From Prochilodus magdalenae (Eukaryota; Chordata; Actinopteri; Characiformes; Prochilodontidae): 64,000 nucleotides of DNA. The notes under the pieces were generated by a model. The model had not been told where the DNA came from. It did not search any database and saw only the letters and a program-made list of their open reading frames with translations. A program made the position numbers and the translations under genes. Location of the stretch: the NCBI GenBank assembly GCA_024036415.1, contig JAMWET010003098.1, forward strand, positions 555,501 through 619,500. Reading direction: 5' to 3'. Positions 38,328 to 50,170 of this stretch are shown piece by piece (positions within the stretch are counted from its first letter, which is position 1; each line of letters begins with the position of its first letter).

Positions 38328-40926
38328 TTCAAGGATCACACAACCCGTTAGAACAATGGTGGCACCTCAGAATCCTAGCCAGTTCTTTCATCCGGTGCCA
38401 AGCTGTAGAGACGAGCACAAGCACTCTTCTGTTAAAGAGGCTCCATTAGAGTCTGCTCACTGCATGAGCTCTCTCAACACAACCTGCAGAGTGAAGAGGG
38501 GTGTTAGCAAGCTCTGAATGAGACTGAGCCGACCTTCCACGTCTCCTTTTCTTCCCTCTCTTCTAAACCTCCCTCTCTCACTCTTGTACCCTCTCTCGCT
38601 CATTAGAAAGAAATCAAATCCTGACAATAAGAAAGAAGAGATTACAGGAGAGACACCACCACACCGCTTCTACTCAAGCAAATCTAAATCCCTTGATGCC
38701 CCACAAAGAGCCGAATCACTAGAACTGCTTAAATGTTGTTCTTAAGAGGTATCTGCTCTAGACTTTTGATATGACAGTTGACCACATTGCTAATGGTTAG
38801 CAGAGCTGTAGCATGAGAATTTTGTGAATTGCGTTGTCATTTTTGATGCTTTTCTATTTAATTTCCCATCTTTCCTTCAGCAGAAACCTTAAAGTAACAC
38901 AGAAAGTATGTTGCTTTGGTCTGGGCAAAAAAAGTTTGGTGAGATGATGAATATGGCCGGTTTAAAATGAGGTACCGTGATGATCACACAGGAGCTACAT
39001 ATCGAAATTGACACAGGCAAGAAGATAAAAATTAATTTCTGTGTAAAAAGTAAACTAAAATAGGTGTGTCATAATGTTTAGTTAACTATGCTAATTTTAG
39101 CTATTTGCTAGTCACTTATATTATTTACACTAGGTACTTTCCTTTGATCTCAACAACAAAATGTAACATTGTTACTTACTATGTAATTTTGAGTTTAATC
39201 CAACAAAAAAATGGGATAATATCACATGGCATGACTGCTACATTACAAGTTGTGATGCTAATAAAGGTGGAATTGCTCCTCTCTTCAGTCTGGTCAGTGT
39301 CAAGCGCTTAACAAAGCCTCCTTGATATTGTTCAAGGTTTGAGAAACTGTCCAGAGTGCAGAGAACACCTGAACAACTGAGGTTAACTGAAGTTGTTAGG
39401 AATCTGGGTGCTGAGATGTTGAGGTCTGTTGGTTTCCTATTCACCAGCATGTTTGGTGTTGTTTTTTCATTCCAGCTTAACTGGTGCCGCAGTTACATTG
39501 TGGCTTATGCGCAAGCATTCAAACATCAACCATGCCCATTAAAAGTTTGCTTCCTTGGTATGGAAATGAAAATGGCCATTATTGCCTTCACAGCCTGGAA
39601 CGCTAGTCTCCACACAGTGTTCCATTTTCAATGCTCTGTTGTCAAGGGTGAAGGGTGTAAATATTAATGATTAAAGACTGTTAATTAACAGTTTAGGATT
39701 TTGGAAAGAGCCCATTTACCACCCTCTTTTATAAATGTGGGATTTGTATTTAAAGGAGGAGACAAGATTGTTTGAGATTCATGGTATGTCTGTTCTACGT
39801 ACCAACCTCTTCTTATACAACTATACCAACGTAAATACAATTTTCCATTTTATAACACCTTCAAAACCTGAACGAAACAGCTCAGTAGTGTCCCAATTCC
39901 CTTTCACAAATAACCCTGACGTTGAAGCTGTTTTCACTAGCGGTGGCTTGTTCATGTTCTTTCTGTAGGCTTTTTTTTATTGCCTTTTTTCTCTCCCTGC
40001 TTTTTGAAAGTGTGCACCGTATGGACATGCAGATGAAAGACACGCAGCAGAGCATGAAAATGACTTAATTAGCACTAATCGCTTTTGATGGAGCACATTT
40101 CCACTATTTGCCTCAATTAGGTATGGTTAATTTCTCTTAATTTTTTCCCCAGCAACTGCAGAGCAATCTGTAGCAGGTGAGGTTATTGACGTATCGTATT
40201 TGTCTCCAAATGGAGAGCTTTGATTGTGCCCCACTCTCGTTCTCTCAGGGCTACCAGAGATGACTTGAAGCACTTGGCTGAGAGAGCCGGCAGTGGATTG
40301 ACTTTGCCTCTGCAGTTCACATGGTTAAGTTCAAGTACCTCGCAAGACCTTTTGCTAGAGCCTGTCCCTTACAGACATTGGCATCTGGTTGATTAGTGTA
40401 GCACAGTAACTGAGTGCATCTCTAAATGCAAGGCATACTGTGACCTATCCATTAGTTTGTGATTTGCTTGCTATGCAATGCTCTTGTCAGAATTATAGGG
40501 ACATTTAACTCTTCTGAGCCTAACCAGAGAGTTTATCAACATAGTCGTGCTGGCCTTCAAAGCATACAGTATGGACTTTATAAACCATGAATGAAGAACC
40601 CTTGCACTGCAGCTAAGTAGCCTAATGCGGTGCAACAAGAACAGACAAGGACAGGGCACCACAGCTCCGGGCCATTATAGGCTTCCAATGAAATACTGTA
40701 CATAACTCATTTAGTCAATCTCGTTAAAGAAATAGTGAATCAATGATATTAACAAATCATTAATCCCCCACTCAATTGAAAAGTGATGGTCATTCATGGG
40801 TTATCAATATGATTTACAACAGCTATTCCTGCTCTGTTAAGTCCATTCACTATAAGACCAGCAAATCAATGGTAGCAGTTACTAGTACAGCTATTCTTCA
40901 CATTTAGCCTCAATAAATGTTTTATT

Positions 40927-40929
<3 letters not shown>
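38328..40929. other. Repeat-poor intergenic DNA
   Basis: No transposon signature or recognised gene. The 40010-40160 part, with GACTTAATTAGCACTAATCG and CTCAATTAGG, has homeodomain-like cores and could be regulatory. A 103-residue frame at 39356-39667 has no recognisable domain. Confidence 0.4.
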
Positions 40930-41402
<473 letters not shown>

Positions 41403-43582
41403 AGCGTCATTGGGTTACATGCACATGCCTTTTGTACATGCATATACATTCTGCTCAGATAAAATTAGATTAAGAATGAAACATCTTTGTTTCTTTGTTT
41501 ATTTTAGTTTATATAGAATATAACCACTATAATAACGGCTGGCCCTCTGTGAGGTGTCAGGAAATCTTATTTAGGTAATTTGGCTCATTTGTAAATAGCA
41601 CTCTTGAATGTGTTAAGCCCTGCCTCTATGTGTGCTGGTATGGAAGTTTTTTTGACACTTAGTATTTCAAACAAATGACTTAATTCCTATTTGGGCTGGA
41701 TTGGACACCAGGCGAGGTGGTGTAATTAAATTGATTACTGCGAGCTGTGTGATTTTAATCTAGTACAAGTCTTCCCTTTCCATAGTTTTTACACATGTGC
41801 TAAGTAATAATTCTGAAGTGTATTACTCTCTTTAATTCATCAAACTCAGACCTAATTCAGCCCTGTTAATATCCACGTCTCAGCCATTTAACAACAGATC
41901 CGGTGCCTCCCTTATTTTCTTTTTTCTTGTGTGTGTGACCTGAAAACCAGGCTAACAACAGTTTAAATGAAACTGGATTTATCCCAATTCCTTAATCCTT
42001 AAATTCGTAACACGACTGTTAAAGTCCAAAACATTTGGTGATGCCCAAATTTCAAGAATAAGGAAAATGAACTCGAATGCTCCTCTCACACAGTAATGCG
42101 GTTTCTGTCTCATTGGGCAGCATTTGGTAAGTGGTGAATCCACTTTACGAGCCTAAAACTTGTCTATTAAGCCGTGTTCTGCACAATGTGTTGTTACCAA
42201 CATAAAAATCCTACCGGAAATCAGATCAGTCTTTGCATTGCGTGTCTGTGTGTGCCACACTAAGCATGGAGAACAGAAAGAGTAGAAGAGAAAATGCTCC
42301 CAAATGGGATAATAGATTTTTACATTAACTCCCATTGACAACATACTGGTGTCAGATGAATAGAAACATTAAAACTATAACAACATTCAATGAATCTCTG
42401 TTTATGAAAATAGCCTGACGTTATTACTACGTGTCATCTAGTTAATTGATTCTAAACTATTTATTTCCTAAAGTGCAAATTTAGAGCATTATAACTAATT
42501 TAACAAACTTAACATAACATTATTTGAGAACCTTTTCTTCTCAAAGCAATTATCTATACATGTGCCTCAGACAATGACCAACAGCTATCTTAACTTGTGT
42601 AGTAATGGCACTTCTGTAGGTCCCCCACTCCAACTTTCTCAGTCAAGCAAACAAGCCGGTGGCAGAGTGCCTGGAATTCATCCGATTGTTTCAAATAACA
42701 CACAAAACTCTTCCAATGCATGCGTTTCACTTTTGAATTCTGCTCTCATTGTCTGGAGCCCAGTCTGGCTGGAGAGCGATGTCTGAACGAGGGTCGCAGG
42801 CCACGCCTCCGGTTATCGATCATTTAACGTGTGTGGAGAGGTAGGGAAGCGCGAATAAAAGAGGGCAGGCAGCCCCTCTGCTGCAGCAGCTGGAGTCACA
42901 GGCCAGTGAATTAGAGGACATCAACCATGTTTCATAGCTTGTTTGTGCTTTGGAAAAGACAATTCCCTTATGGTAATGTTAGTACAACATGCATTTCCCT
43001 CAAGGCTACACTGGGGCTTTTTATTTTTATTACCTGAGTGCTCCAGGGGCCCAAAGGCCAAGGCAGGGAGCCATTTGCAGGTGGGCTTACTGAATATATT
43101 GCCTCGTAAAAGTCAGTCTGCCATGCCTGCCCAAGCGCAATTACAAATGACATTATGTAAACTGATGTGTGTTCCTACAGTAATGGCATTACCTTCACAT
43201 CCTCCATAACACTCAACCCAAATAGAACGACGCTTCCAACAAACCGATCATCCAGCCGTGGTAAGTCTATCCATTTATTGTGTTGCGACTAAGCCACTGT
43301 GAAAACATACAGTTTAAATCATATATTTGAATAAACAAATTTCACAACGATTTCTGTTACGCATTCCACATTTCAGTCAAAAAAAATTACTTTACATTTT
43401 TACATGCCTAAATTACAACACAGCAAAACGGCTAGACTTGTCACGATCTGGTCAGTTCGTTTTAACAGTCAGGGTTCCCTTTAAAACTCCAGAGGATGCT
43501 GAAAATCAAATAACTTGAGTTTGAAAAGGAATGTTGAGTGTTAAGCAAATGCACATATCCAATATTGTTAATGTCTGACATA
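41403..43582. other. Repeat-poor intergenic DNA
   Basis: No transposon or gene recognised. Stretches around 41690-41770 and 42740-43200 are repeat-free and mixed in composition; the latter carries overlapping frames on both strands without a domain. Confidence 0.4.
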
Positions 43583-43908
43583 CACTCATTTTTTTTTTAA
43601 AAGTTGGACCCAGAAAGAAAATCAACCAGGAAGCAGGATGGTCTTATCAACGTTTTGCCTGCCATACTGGTTGTGCAAATATTACCATAGAATGCTGGTG
43701 GCAGCAGTGGACAGAAGAATGCACATACCAGCGACATGAAGGATCTGGGAGACCTACAACAACCATGGAGAATGAGAACCGACAAATTGTCCCACATGTG
43801 CCGATTGACCCAACAGCCACAACTGTAGACATTCTGCGAGCAGTGATGCCCTCCATGAGTCATTCTGTTAATGCCAGCACCACTGGGAGACGACTTTATG
43901 ATCCAGTA
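43583..43908 (+). pseudogene. Tc1-like transposase N-terminal remnant, family 1 copy 3
   Basis: Starts with the family terminus CACTCATTTT after TA, then GGACCCAGAAAGAA as in the copy at 4193. A plus-strand frame follows with the Tc1 paired-type HTH pattern: AGWSYQRFACHTG, CWWQQWTEE, EGSGRPTTT, then DILRAV and TTGRRLYDP. These correspond to the DNA-binding half of Tc1-like transposases. The element stops near 43908, with no catalytic region and no right terminus. Upstream of the HTH the frame has no proper start. Confidence 0.82.
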
Positions 43909-44428
43909 TTTTATTAGATAAAAATCTAATATATTTAGTTGTTGCTGCTGTATATTCATTTATAACAATGTGTGGTTTGCATATACATAGTTAACCATTA
44001 TGATATCAAATATAATGACAACTGATAGTAATGGTAATATTACACTGTTCAATTACACTACTAGATTTATGGTAGGGTTATGTTAAATGTTATGTAGCAA
44101 GTGATGTGTTGCTTTATTTTTGGTTTAAAGAACAGATCATTAAAACTCCTGTAATAAATGTGATATTAACCAAAATACTGAAACTCTGCACATGCCCTGG
44201 TTCCCTGAATGTGAGCCACCTTGTATTGGAATGTAATGCTAATTAAGCATGTACACACGCAGATCAACACACACACACAAGGATGCCCTTAAGCCACATG
44301 GGATGTAAAGGACAGCTCTGTGTCAATACGAAGGACAGTATGTGCTGAATAGGCATCGCACTGTGTGAGCAGAATTACTCAAGCCATGGAAGAGGACACC
44401 AAGTTGCATGGATGTGTGTGCATGCATA
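43909..44428. other. Intergenic DNA, nothing recognised
   Basis: A short CA run at about 44265-44279; otherwise no supported feature. Confidence 0.4.
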
Positions 44429-44672
44429 CTGTCGCTGTCCAATGAAAACCATGTATCTCCATTTTGGTCGATTTTTTTGGCATCATTTGATCACATGAGC
44501 TGCTGTTTACATTGGGGGGACATATTATGATGAATGGATCACCAGAAATATCCAAACTATGCTTGGAAAAACGCCTGGTTCCATTGACTTACATTCAAAT
44601 TAAATCGGGTTTTTGACTTCTCCTGTAAAGTGGTCATTTTGGAGATACATGTTTTTCTTCGGACAGTGACGA
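44429..44672 (+). mobile_element. GTCGCTGTCC MITE, copy 3
   Basis: Left end ACTGTCGCTGTCC, with the outermost bases mutated; right end GGACAGTGACGA followed by TA. Interior blocks GAGCTGCTGTTTACAT, CTGGTTCCATTGACTTACAT and CTCCTGTAAAGTGGTCATTT match the family. A hAT element starts 8 bp to the right. Confidence 0.9.
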
Positions 44673-44679
44673 TATTTAC

Positions 44680-45778
44680 TAGGGCTGCCCTCTAGAAGTC
44701 GACGATTCGAATTGTCAGTCGGCGACCCTTTAAGTCGACTAAGACCCTTCAAGTCGACTGACAACAGTGACCTTTTTTCCCCGTAAAACAGACTAAAGTT
44801 TGCAAACATGCACAAGAACTTTAAGAATGTACAAGACATTTTAATAATTATTAAAGGGGAATAATAAATATATATTAAAGGTGTAGCTGGACTGTGACGT
44901 ATTCTTGCTAAAAAATTTAATCCATGTGATGACGTGCGCTGGCGGTTCACCACTTAGAAAGCCGTGAAGCTGAGAGACAAGTGGAGCGATGTCTCAGAGA
45001 AAGTCTGGAGGAGCTTCTGAAGAAGAGAATCCGAACAAATGAAACCAAATTCTGCTCTTCATTTAGTCAGACATCCAACACTGCTTCAAACGAGGGAGCT
45101 GACCTTCGGTTTAGACATAACGGCTGTTTGCGGTGAAGGAAAAATGGACCGGAGACGTTTGTTTTATTATAATTACATTATTTTAGATCCTAATACAGAT
45201 AATACAGATATGTTTATTTATTCATTTACAGCTAAGATTATCTTTATTTGAGGATAAGTACAGTCACTTAATACGCCTGCCGATAAACGAGAGATAATGA
45301 TTTCAGCGCGGGGATTATAATAAACGGTTTCAGGTTTACCATTCTTCTTTACATCGAAAAATAGTTTAAATCTGGACTAATCTGGTTTTATTCATCAGTT
45401 CATTATTTATGAGAGATGAAAGACGAAGGGTCCTCCTACTGAAGAAGCTGTTAGGAGTGAAATTAAAAAGACTATACGCTATAAGCGCTAATGTTTAGCA
45501 TAAATACGAGCTGTTGCCCGACGCTATATAATGTAATTAAAGGCTCCAGTTCAGATCGATCATCATATGCCACGTCTCTTTTAGTTCGGAAATATGTTCC
45601 TGTGACTCTGCTGACTTTCTAAATGAGGAGGACGCCAGATCTGAACCATATGCAGATTGATTTACTGATTACTAGATAATGTACATGGAGAAAAAGAACG
45701 TGAACGAATAGTCAAATCGTCGACCAAGACGGGCGAATCCCATTCGACTGACAAAATTCAGAGTCGGGTACAGCCCTA
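44680..45778. mobile_element. hAT-type element, about 1.1 kb
   Basis: The left end TAGGGCTGCCCTC and right end GGGTACAGCCCTA are inverted copies of the TAGGGCTG terminus known from fish hAT transposons. Subterminal regions on both sides are rich in GTCGAC/CATTCGACTGAC motifs. The 8-bp flanks (ATATTTAC and ATATATCA) agree only partly, so an aged 8-bp target duplication is possible. No BED zinc finger or hATC dimerisation region was recognised; the longest interior frame (45039-45251) is short. Most likely non-autonomous. Confidence 0.78.
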
Positions 45779-46580
45779 ATATATCAATTCCTCATGATAT
45801 GTGCACACAATCTAAAGGCCAGGAATAGCTTTTAATGTATACAATAAATAAACAAAAATAAAAGGAGATTCAAGATCATGACAGTGACTGTATACAAGGT
45901 ATGTGCTGTCATTGTTCTATCACATTTGACTTACTTGCACCTCAACAAAAATACAAGGCTAATGGATTACACCAAGAGATCCTACCTTTCCCCTGGCATA
46001 TGATCAAACATCCCCTCATTCATCACCTCATTTCATCCATTTGTGCTCCCTCTCTCTCTTACTCTCTCTCCCTTCCCAGCAGCGCTCCTTTCCTCCCAAC
46101 CTGGCCACCCTGCGTTTGAAATTAATTAGCGCCCTGCGTAGTATTGAGTAAGTCTCAGGGTTTGGCCTGAAAACTGATGAAATATCAGGCACGCTGCCGA
46201 GGGCCGAGATATAAGTATGTGGAGAGGGTCAGAGGTTAATCCCTATCGATTTTTCTCTGCCTGCATACAAGTGCTGCTAAAACAGGGAGCGGGAGAGTAG
46301 CGTCTCAACTCAAAGACTTTAAAAAAAGCTTTGTGTGTACACAGCCTAGTCCAGAATCTCCTACAGCTCAACTGTCAAAGAGAAAACACTTACTCTGAAG
46401 ACTTGAGTGGAAAGCTTCACACTGGAGCTGCTGCTAGGCCAGGGCTTTTTCTTGTACTACAAAAAAGGTCCATTTTAAAACATCAATGCTAGCCCATTAT
46501 GCGCACTGAAATACACATCATGTCATTTACATTTCCCAGGCTCTGCCACAGTAAGCTCAGGAAGGGATTGAGATGGCCTG
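45779..46580. other. Intergenic DNA, nothing recognised
   Basis: Repeat-poor mixed sequence; a short CT-rich patch lies near 46045-46075. Confidence 0.4.
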
Positions 46581-47090
46581 CACACAATCATCAAGTCAAG
46601 AAGAATAATTGCACCCAGAAAGAAGTCCCGGATTGCAAAGCTATTAAGAAGGAACATGAGGTTTATCAGGAAAAATACATAATGATAAATTTAGACTGAT
46701 ATGGGCAATATTTATTGAGCTACACATACAGAGCTAAGTCACTGCTAAGACTCGTAATGGTGTCCTGTGATGATTCACTTCACGCAGCTTGAATATTCTC
46801 ACATTTATTCCCACACTAGGCCCTCTGGATGGAGGACACATAGCGCTGACCATGGTGCCTCCACACACTGATCCGGTGGTCGTCTCCATTAAGACAATAG
46901 GAGGTCTCGTCACTGAAGATGAGTCACTTCATGACAGCTTGGCATGACACCACTGCAGTATTTGACGTCAATGTGGTGTTAGGGCAGTTATTGTAATGGT
47001 ATGTAAGTATGTATGTATGTAATCCTGGGTCGTGCAGCCGTCTACAGGCAGAAGGCCCATCCTTGCTTACTTCACATACACGCTAAACAA
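46581..47090 (-). pseudogene. Tc1-like transposase central remnant, family 1 copy 4
   Basis: The left side ATTGCACCCAGAAAGAAGT matches the subterminal region of the copy at 4193. On the minus strand, 46922-46828 reads LIFSDETSYC then ISVWRHHGQRYV. This is the Tc1 catalytic block with the second aspartate in SDE and the following W-R-GxRY pattern. The N-terminal domain and right terminus are missing. A (GTAT)n run at 47001-47022 interrupts the 5' side of the remnant. Confidence 0.8.
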
Positions 47091-47439
47091 TAAATAAAAA
47101 ATAAATTAATAAAACAGTGTTTTTTCACCTCACATGTGTTTCTCTCTGTTCTTCCACGGTGAGAAGACAACTCAGGGTTATGGGTCTCAAAGGATGTGTT
47201 AAGAATTCTTTACTGAGAAAGAAACAAAATGAAGAAAATAATCAAAATAAAACAAAATGTGCAAACAAAGAAGCTGGTGTTGTCAGGACAACAAAGTTTT
47301 AAAGCATGCAACCAACTAACTTACTGTGCTTCAGAGGTGTGGAATAATATCAGTGATGACTTTGATTAAAAAAATGAAAGCAGGTCTCCTGGAAAGGATG
47401 GTAGGTGTAAGGTTAGGGGTAGAAGCACATTTGATTACA

Positions 47440-48517
47440 AAGGGCCTTCAGGAAAATTGAGCAGACTCGGGTGTGGTGGTGCACTGTTCCCCTGTGCAGC
47501 CATTACACACATAGATGATCTTCACAGAGAAATCATTAGAAGAATATTGTCACTGTCCAATGAAAATCATGCATCTCCATTTTTGACGATTTTTACTTTT
47601 ATGTATAATTTGATCACATGACCTGCTGTTTACGCAGTGTGTTAATTTCCTGATGAATGGACCAATAAAAATGGCCCAAAGATCGCTTGGAAAGTCTGGT
47701 TCCATTGACTTCCATTAGACTTAAATAGGGTTTTGGCCTCTCCTGTAAAGTTGCTAATTTGGAGATACTTGTTTTTCTTTGGACAGCGACAATATCTTTC
47801 TTGCATCCTTACATAAAATTCAGCATCAGAAATTAGCAAAGAAACATCTCAACACGCCAATTTTGAAATTGAGTGCTGTGAACTAATGAAGTTAAAATGG
47901 CTAGAATGAGAAAGGCATGCTTGTAGAGTGAAGTGTGCAGAACAAAGAACACCTCTCCAAATGTTAGGCACAAGGGGGGATCGATCATACTTTAAGCTTG
48001 TGTTGCAGCAGGTGGCACATTTCCCTGGTGGAGGGAAGAATGGATTCAATTAACTACCAGCAAATACTGGAAACAAACACCACACCATCTGTAAAAAGCT
48101 GAAAAAGAGATTGGCTTGTATGCGAGGATAATGATCCTGAACACACCTCAAAATCCAAGAGAGCCTTCACAGTCCCTGACCTGAACAAAATCTGTGGACA
48201 GACCTCAAAAGAACAGTGCATGCAAAACAGCATATCATATCATACAGGACATCACACACATTTTGGATGAAGGTGAGCGGAAAGATTTGGTTACCATATG
48301 TGATATTCGCCAAATGGGGGTCTTAGTAGGTACTGACCACGTAGGGTGACCAAACTTTTGCTTCCTGCCTTTTTGCTTTTTTGTTAATTGGAAACTATAG
48401 AATGAAATGAAAAAGTAATCTTGCTTAAAAATAGTATTTTATTGTTTATGCTTTATGAAAATCAGATAATTGGTTACTCATAATTTACAGGAGCATAATT
48501 TTGCATGTCACTGTGTA
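47440..48517 (+). pseudogene. Tc1-like transposase gene interrupted by a MITE, family 2
   Basis: The coding remnant begins near 47440 (AGGGCCTTCAGGAAAATTGA), stops at 47546 at a MITE, and resumes at 47793 with CATAAAATTCAGCATCAGAA. Downstream blocks include GAGGGAAGAATGGATTCAAT, GATAATGATCCTGAACACAC (NDPEHTSK, the DNDPKHT region) and CCTGACCTGAACAAAATCTG with GACCTCAAAAGAACAGTGCA (PDLN...LWTDLKRTVH). The 3' end TTTTGCATGTCACTGTGTA matches a fish Tc1 terminus ending TTTTGCATG.CACTGTA. Frameshifts and deletions make it non-functional. The 5' terminus was not found. Confidence 0.85.
47547..47792 (+). mobile_element. GTCGCTGTCC MITE, copy 4, inside a Tc1 gene
   Basis: Begins TTGTCACTGTCC after TA (47545-47546) and ends GGACAGCGACAA before TA (47793-47794). 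Interior GACCTGCTGTTTACG, TCTGGTTCCATTGACTTCCA and GGCCTCTCCTGTAAAGTTGC are shared with the other copies. Transposase-like sequence continues directly on both sides, so the insertion point is exact. Confidence 0.93.
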
Positions 48518-49250
48518 CTGAGTTAATAAGGTCTCTGTGTAATTCTCATTTGCACAGTACAGTATGCTATTACGTAGCATAGTGCTAGCAGGCTAGCATG
48601 GTAAATGCTGATGGCAAGTAAGTTTATTCAGGTATCTGCAGTCCACTAAAAGAGCATAATTAGCATCGGTAGCTTGTTTTACATGGAAATAATTTACAGT
48701 TTGATTAAGCATGCAAACAATCTCCCAAGGCTTATTTCACGTTCTTACAAATTACTCTCTCCACTCAATCCACATGTAGATGAAAAGAGCACACTGGACA
48801 AATCTACTTTCTGATGGGTACTCCTGTGCTATATCAATAAGGTGTGATGGAAGAAGCCAGCATGCCAAGGGTTCTCCTCATGAAAAAATCCGATAGGAAC
48901 CCTGTGAGGTACTAATGCTTCCAACCAAACAAACGGAATTGCAGATCAATGGCCAGCAGTCAGCCCATCGACCCATCATTATATCATTGGCCTACTTTAA
49001 ATAGCTGATATCTAATCAACAAAGTGTACAGCACTAACAGGTGGCTCGTGTGTGATGGAACGGGTGGACATATGTAATATTTCTCTAGAATTTATGAACG
49101 TGAACAAAAGCAGAACTGTGTCATGATGTAAAGTAAATGGCTGACTCCCAACCCGGTTAATAAATGCTTGAGAGACAACGTTTTCTGTAGCCGCTAGTTT
49201 ATGCAAAACCCTCCGCCAAGGCAAAAATAATTTTGCAAATTAATTTTCAT

Positions 49251-49251
<1 letters not shown>
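48518..49251. other. Intergenic DNA, nothing recognised
   Basis: No supported feature. Confidence 0.4.

Positions 49252-49292
<41 letters not shown>
49252..49292 (+). repeat. (CT)n microsatellite
   Basis: A pure CT array of about 41 bp. Confidence 0.95.
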
Positions 49293-49297
<5 letters not shown>

Positions 49298-49319
49298 ACC
49301 CCCTCCTTTGGTTTTTGCA

Positions 49320-49600
49320 CTTCTCTTAATCCCATCATGCGGGCAATAAGGGTATGCGACATGAGCACATTTAATTTTCCCCCGTTAGTCCTGGGCAAGC
49401 CCAGAGGTGTGCTTTAATAAGGATCAATGGCACTTTATCTGGGACAGGACCTACTTCAGTGCATGCAAATTAAACCCCAACACTTAAAGAAAAAAAATGA
49501 GCATTGGATTTAATTAAAAAGAAAACGTAAGACCACGGGCTCTGGAAATTCAATTAAAGGATTTATGCAAAGGCTGGCTAGCTTTTTTGTGTCGCCTTTA
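49320..49600. promoter_or_regulatory. Candidate conserved regulatory block
   Basis: Repeat-free sequence with many homeodomain-type cores (TTTAATTTTCC, GGATTTAATTAAAAAG, TTCAATTAAAGG, CATGCAAATTAAAC, the last also an octamer-like ATGCAAAT). The clustering resembles developmental enhancers. Inference only. Confidence 0.25.
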
Positions 49601-50021
49601 CTGTTTGTATAATGAGCCTTTCATATTAAAAATCAATAGGCAATCTGAAGTGGAGGAATCACCCCTCTTTATGCGTGTGTTTGAAATCAATTTGAAAACT
49701 AGTCCATCAGCCCTGCTGTCACAGAGATGAGTGCCTGGGAAGAGAGCCATCATTCTGATAGGAAATGGCAGTAGCATTTTTTTTTCCCTCACTGGAGGAA
49801 ATTTGGCACATCACAGATAAAGAACGGCTTCTTTCATGGAACGGTTTATATGCAGTGAGAGACTGTTCATGGCTTGTCCTCATATTTACCACATCATAAC
49901 TTATGATGTCTATATTTCTGACAGTGCAGTGCATCAAGCCGATCCTCTGCTAGGACACTTCTTGTCCAGGAAAAAGGATGCTGGCTTCTGCTGAGACGTT
50001 TAATGCTAAACCTGTCATAGT
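49601..50021. other. Intergenic DNA, nothing recognised
   Basis: Overlapping minus-strand frames carry no domain. Confidence 0.4.
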
Positions 50022-50170
50022 GTTTGGTATAGCACAGTGGCTAATAATACACATGGTTGAGTGGGGATCCAAGCACACACAAGAGACCTTGGGCAAGACT
50101 TCTAATGCTAATTCACCAATCAGTGTAATACGATTAGGCAGAATGTCTTTTGTCAAATGCTAAACGTAAA
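50022..50170 (+). mobile_element. Possible SINE fragment
   Basis: TATAGCACAGTGGCTAATAA and CCTTGGGCAAGACTTCTAAT, followed by GTAATACGATTAGG and a GTCAAATGCTAAACGTAAA end, match the layout of a fish tRNA-derived SINE (GTAGCACAGTGG... TTGGGCAAG... TGCNAAATGCNAAATGTAA). Divergence is high. Confidence 0.5.
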
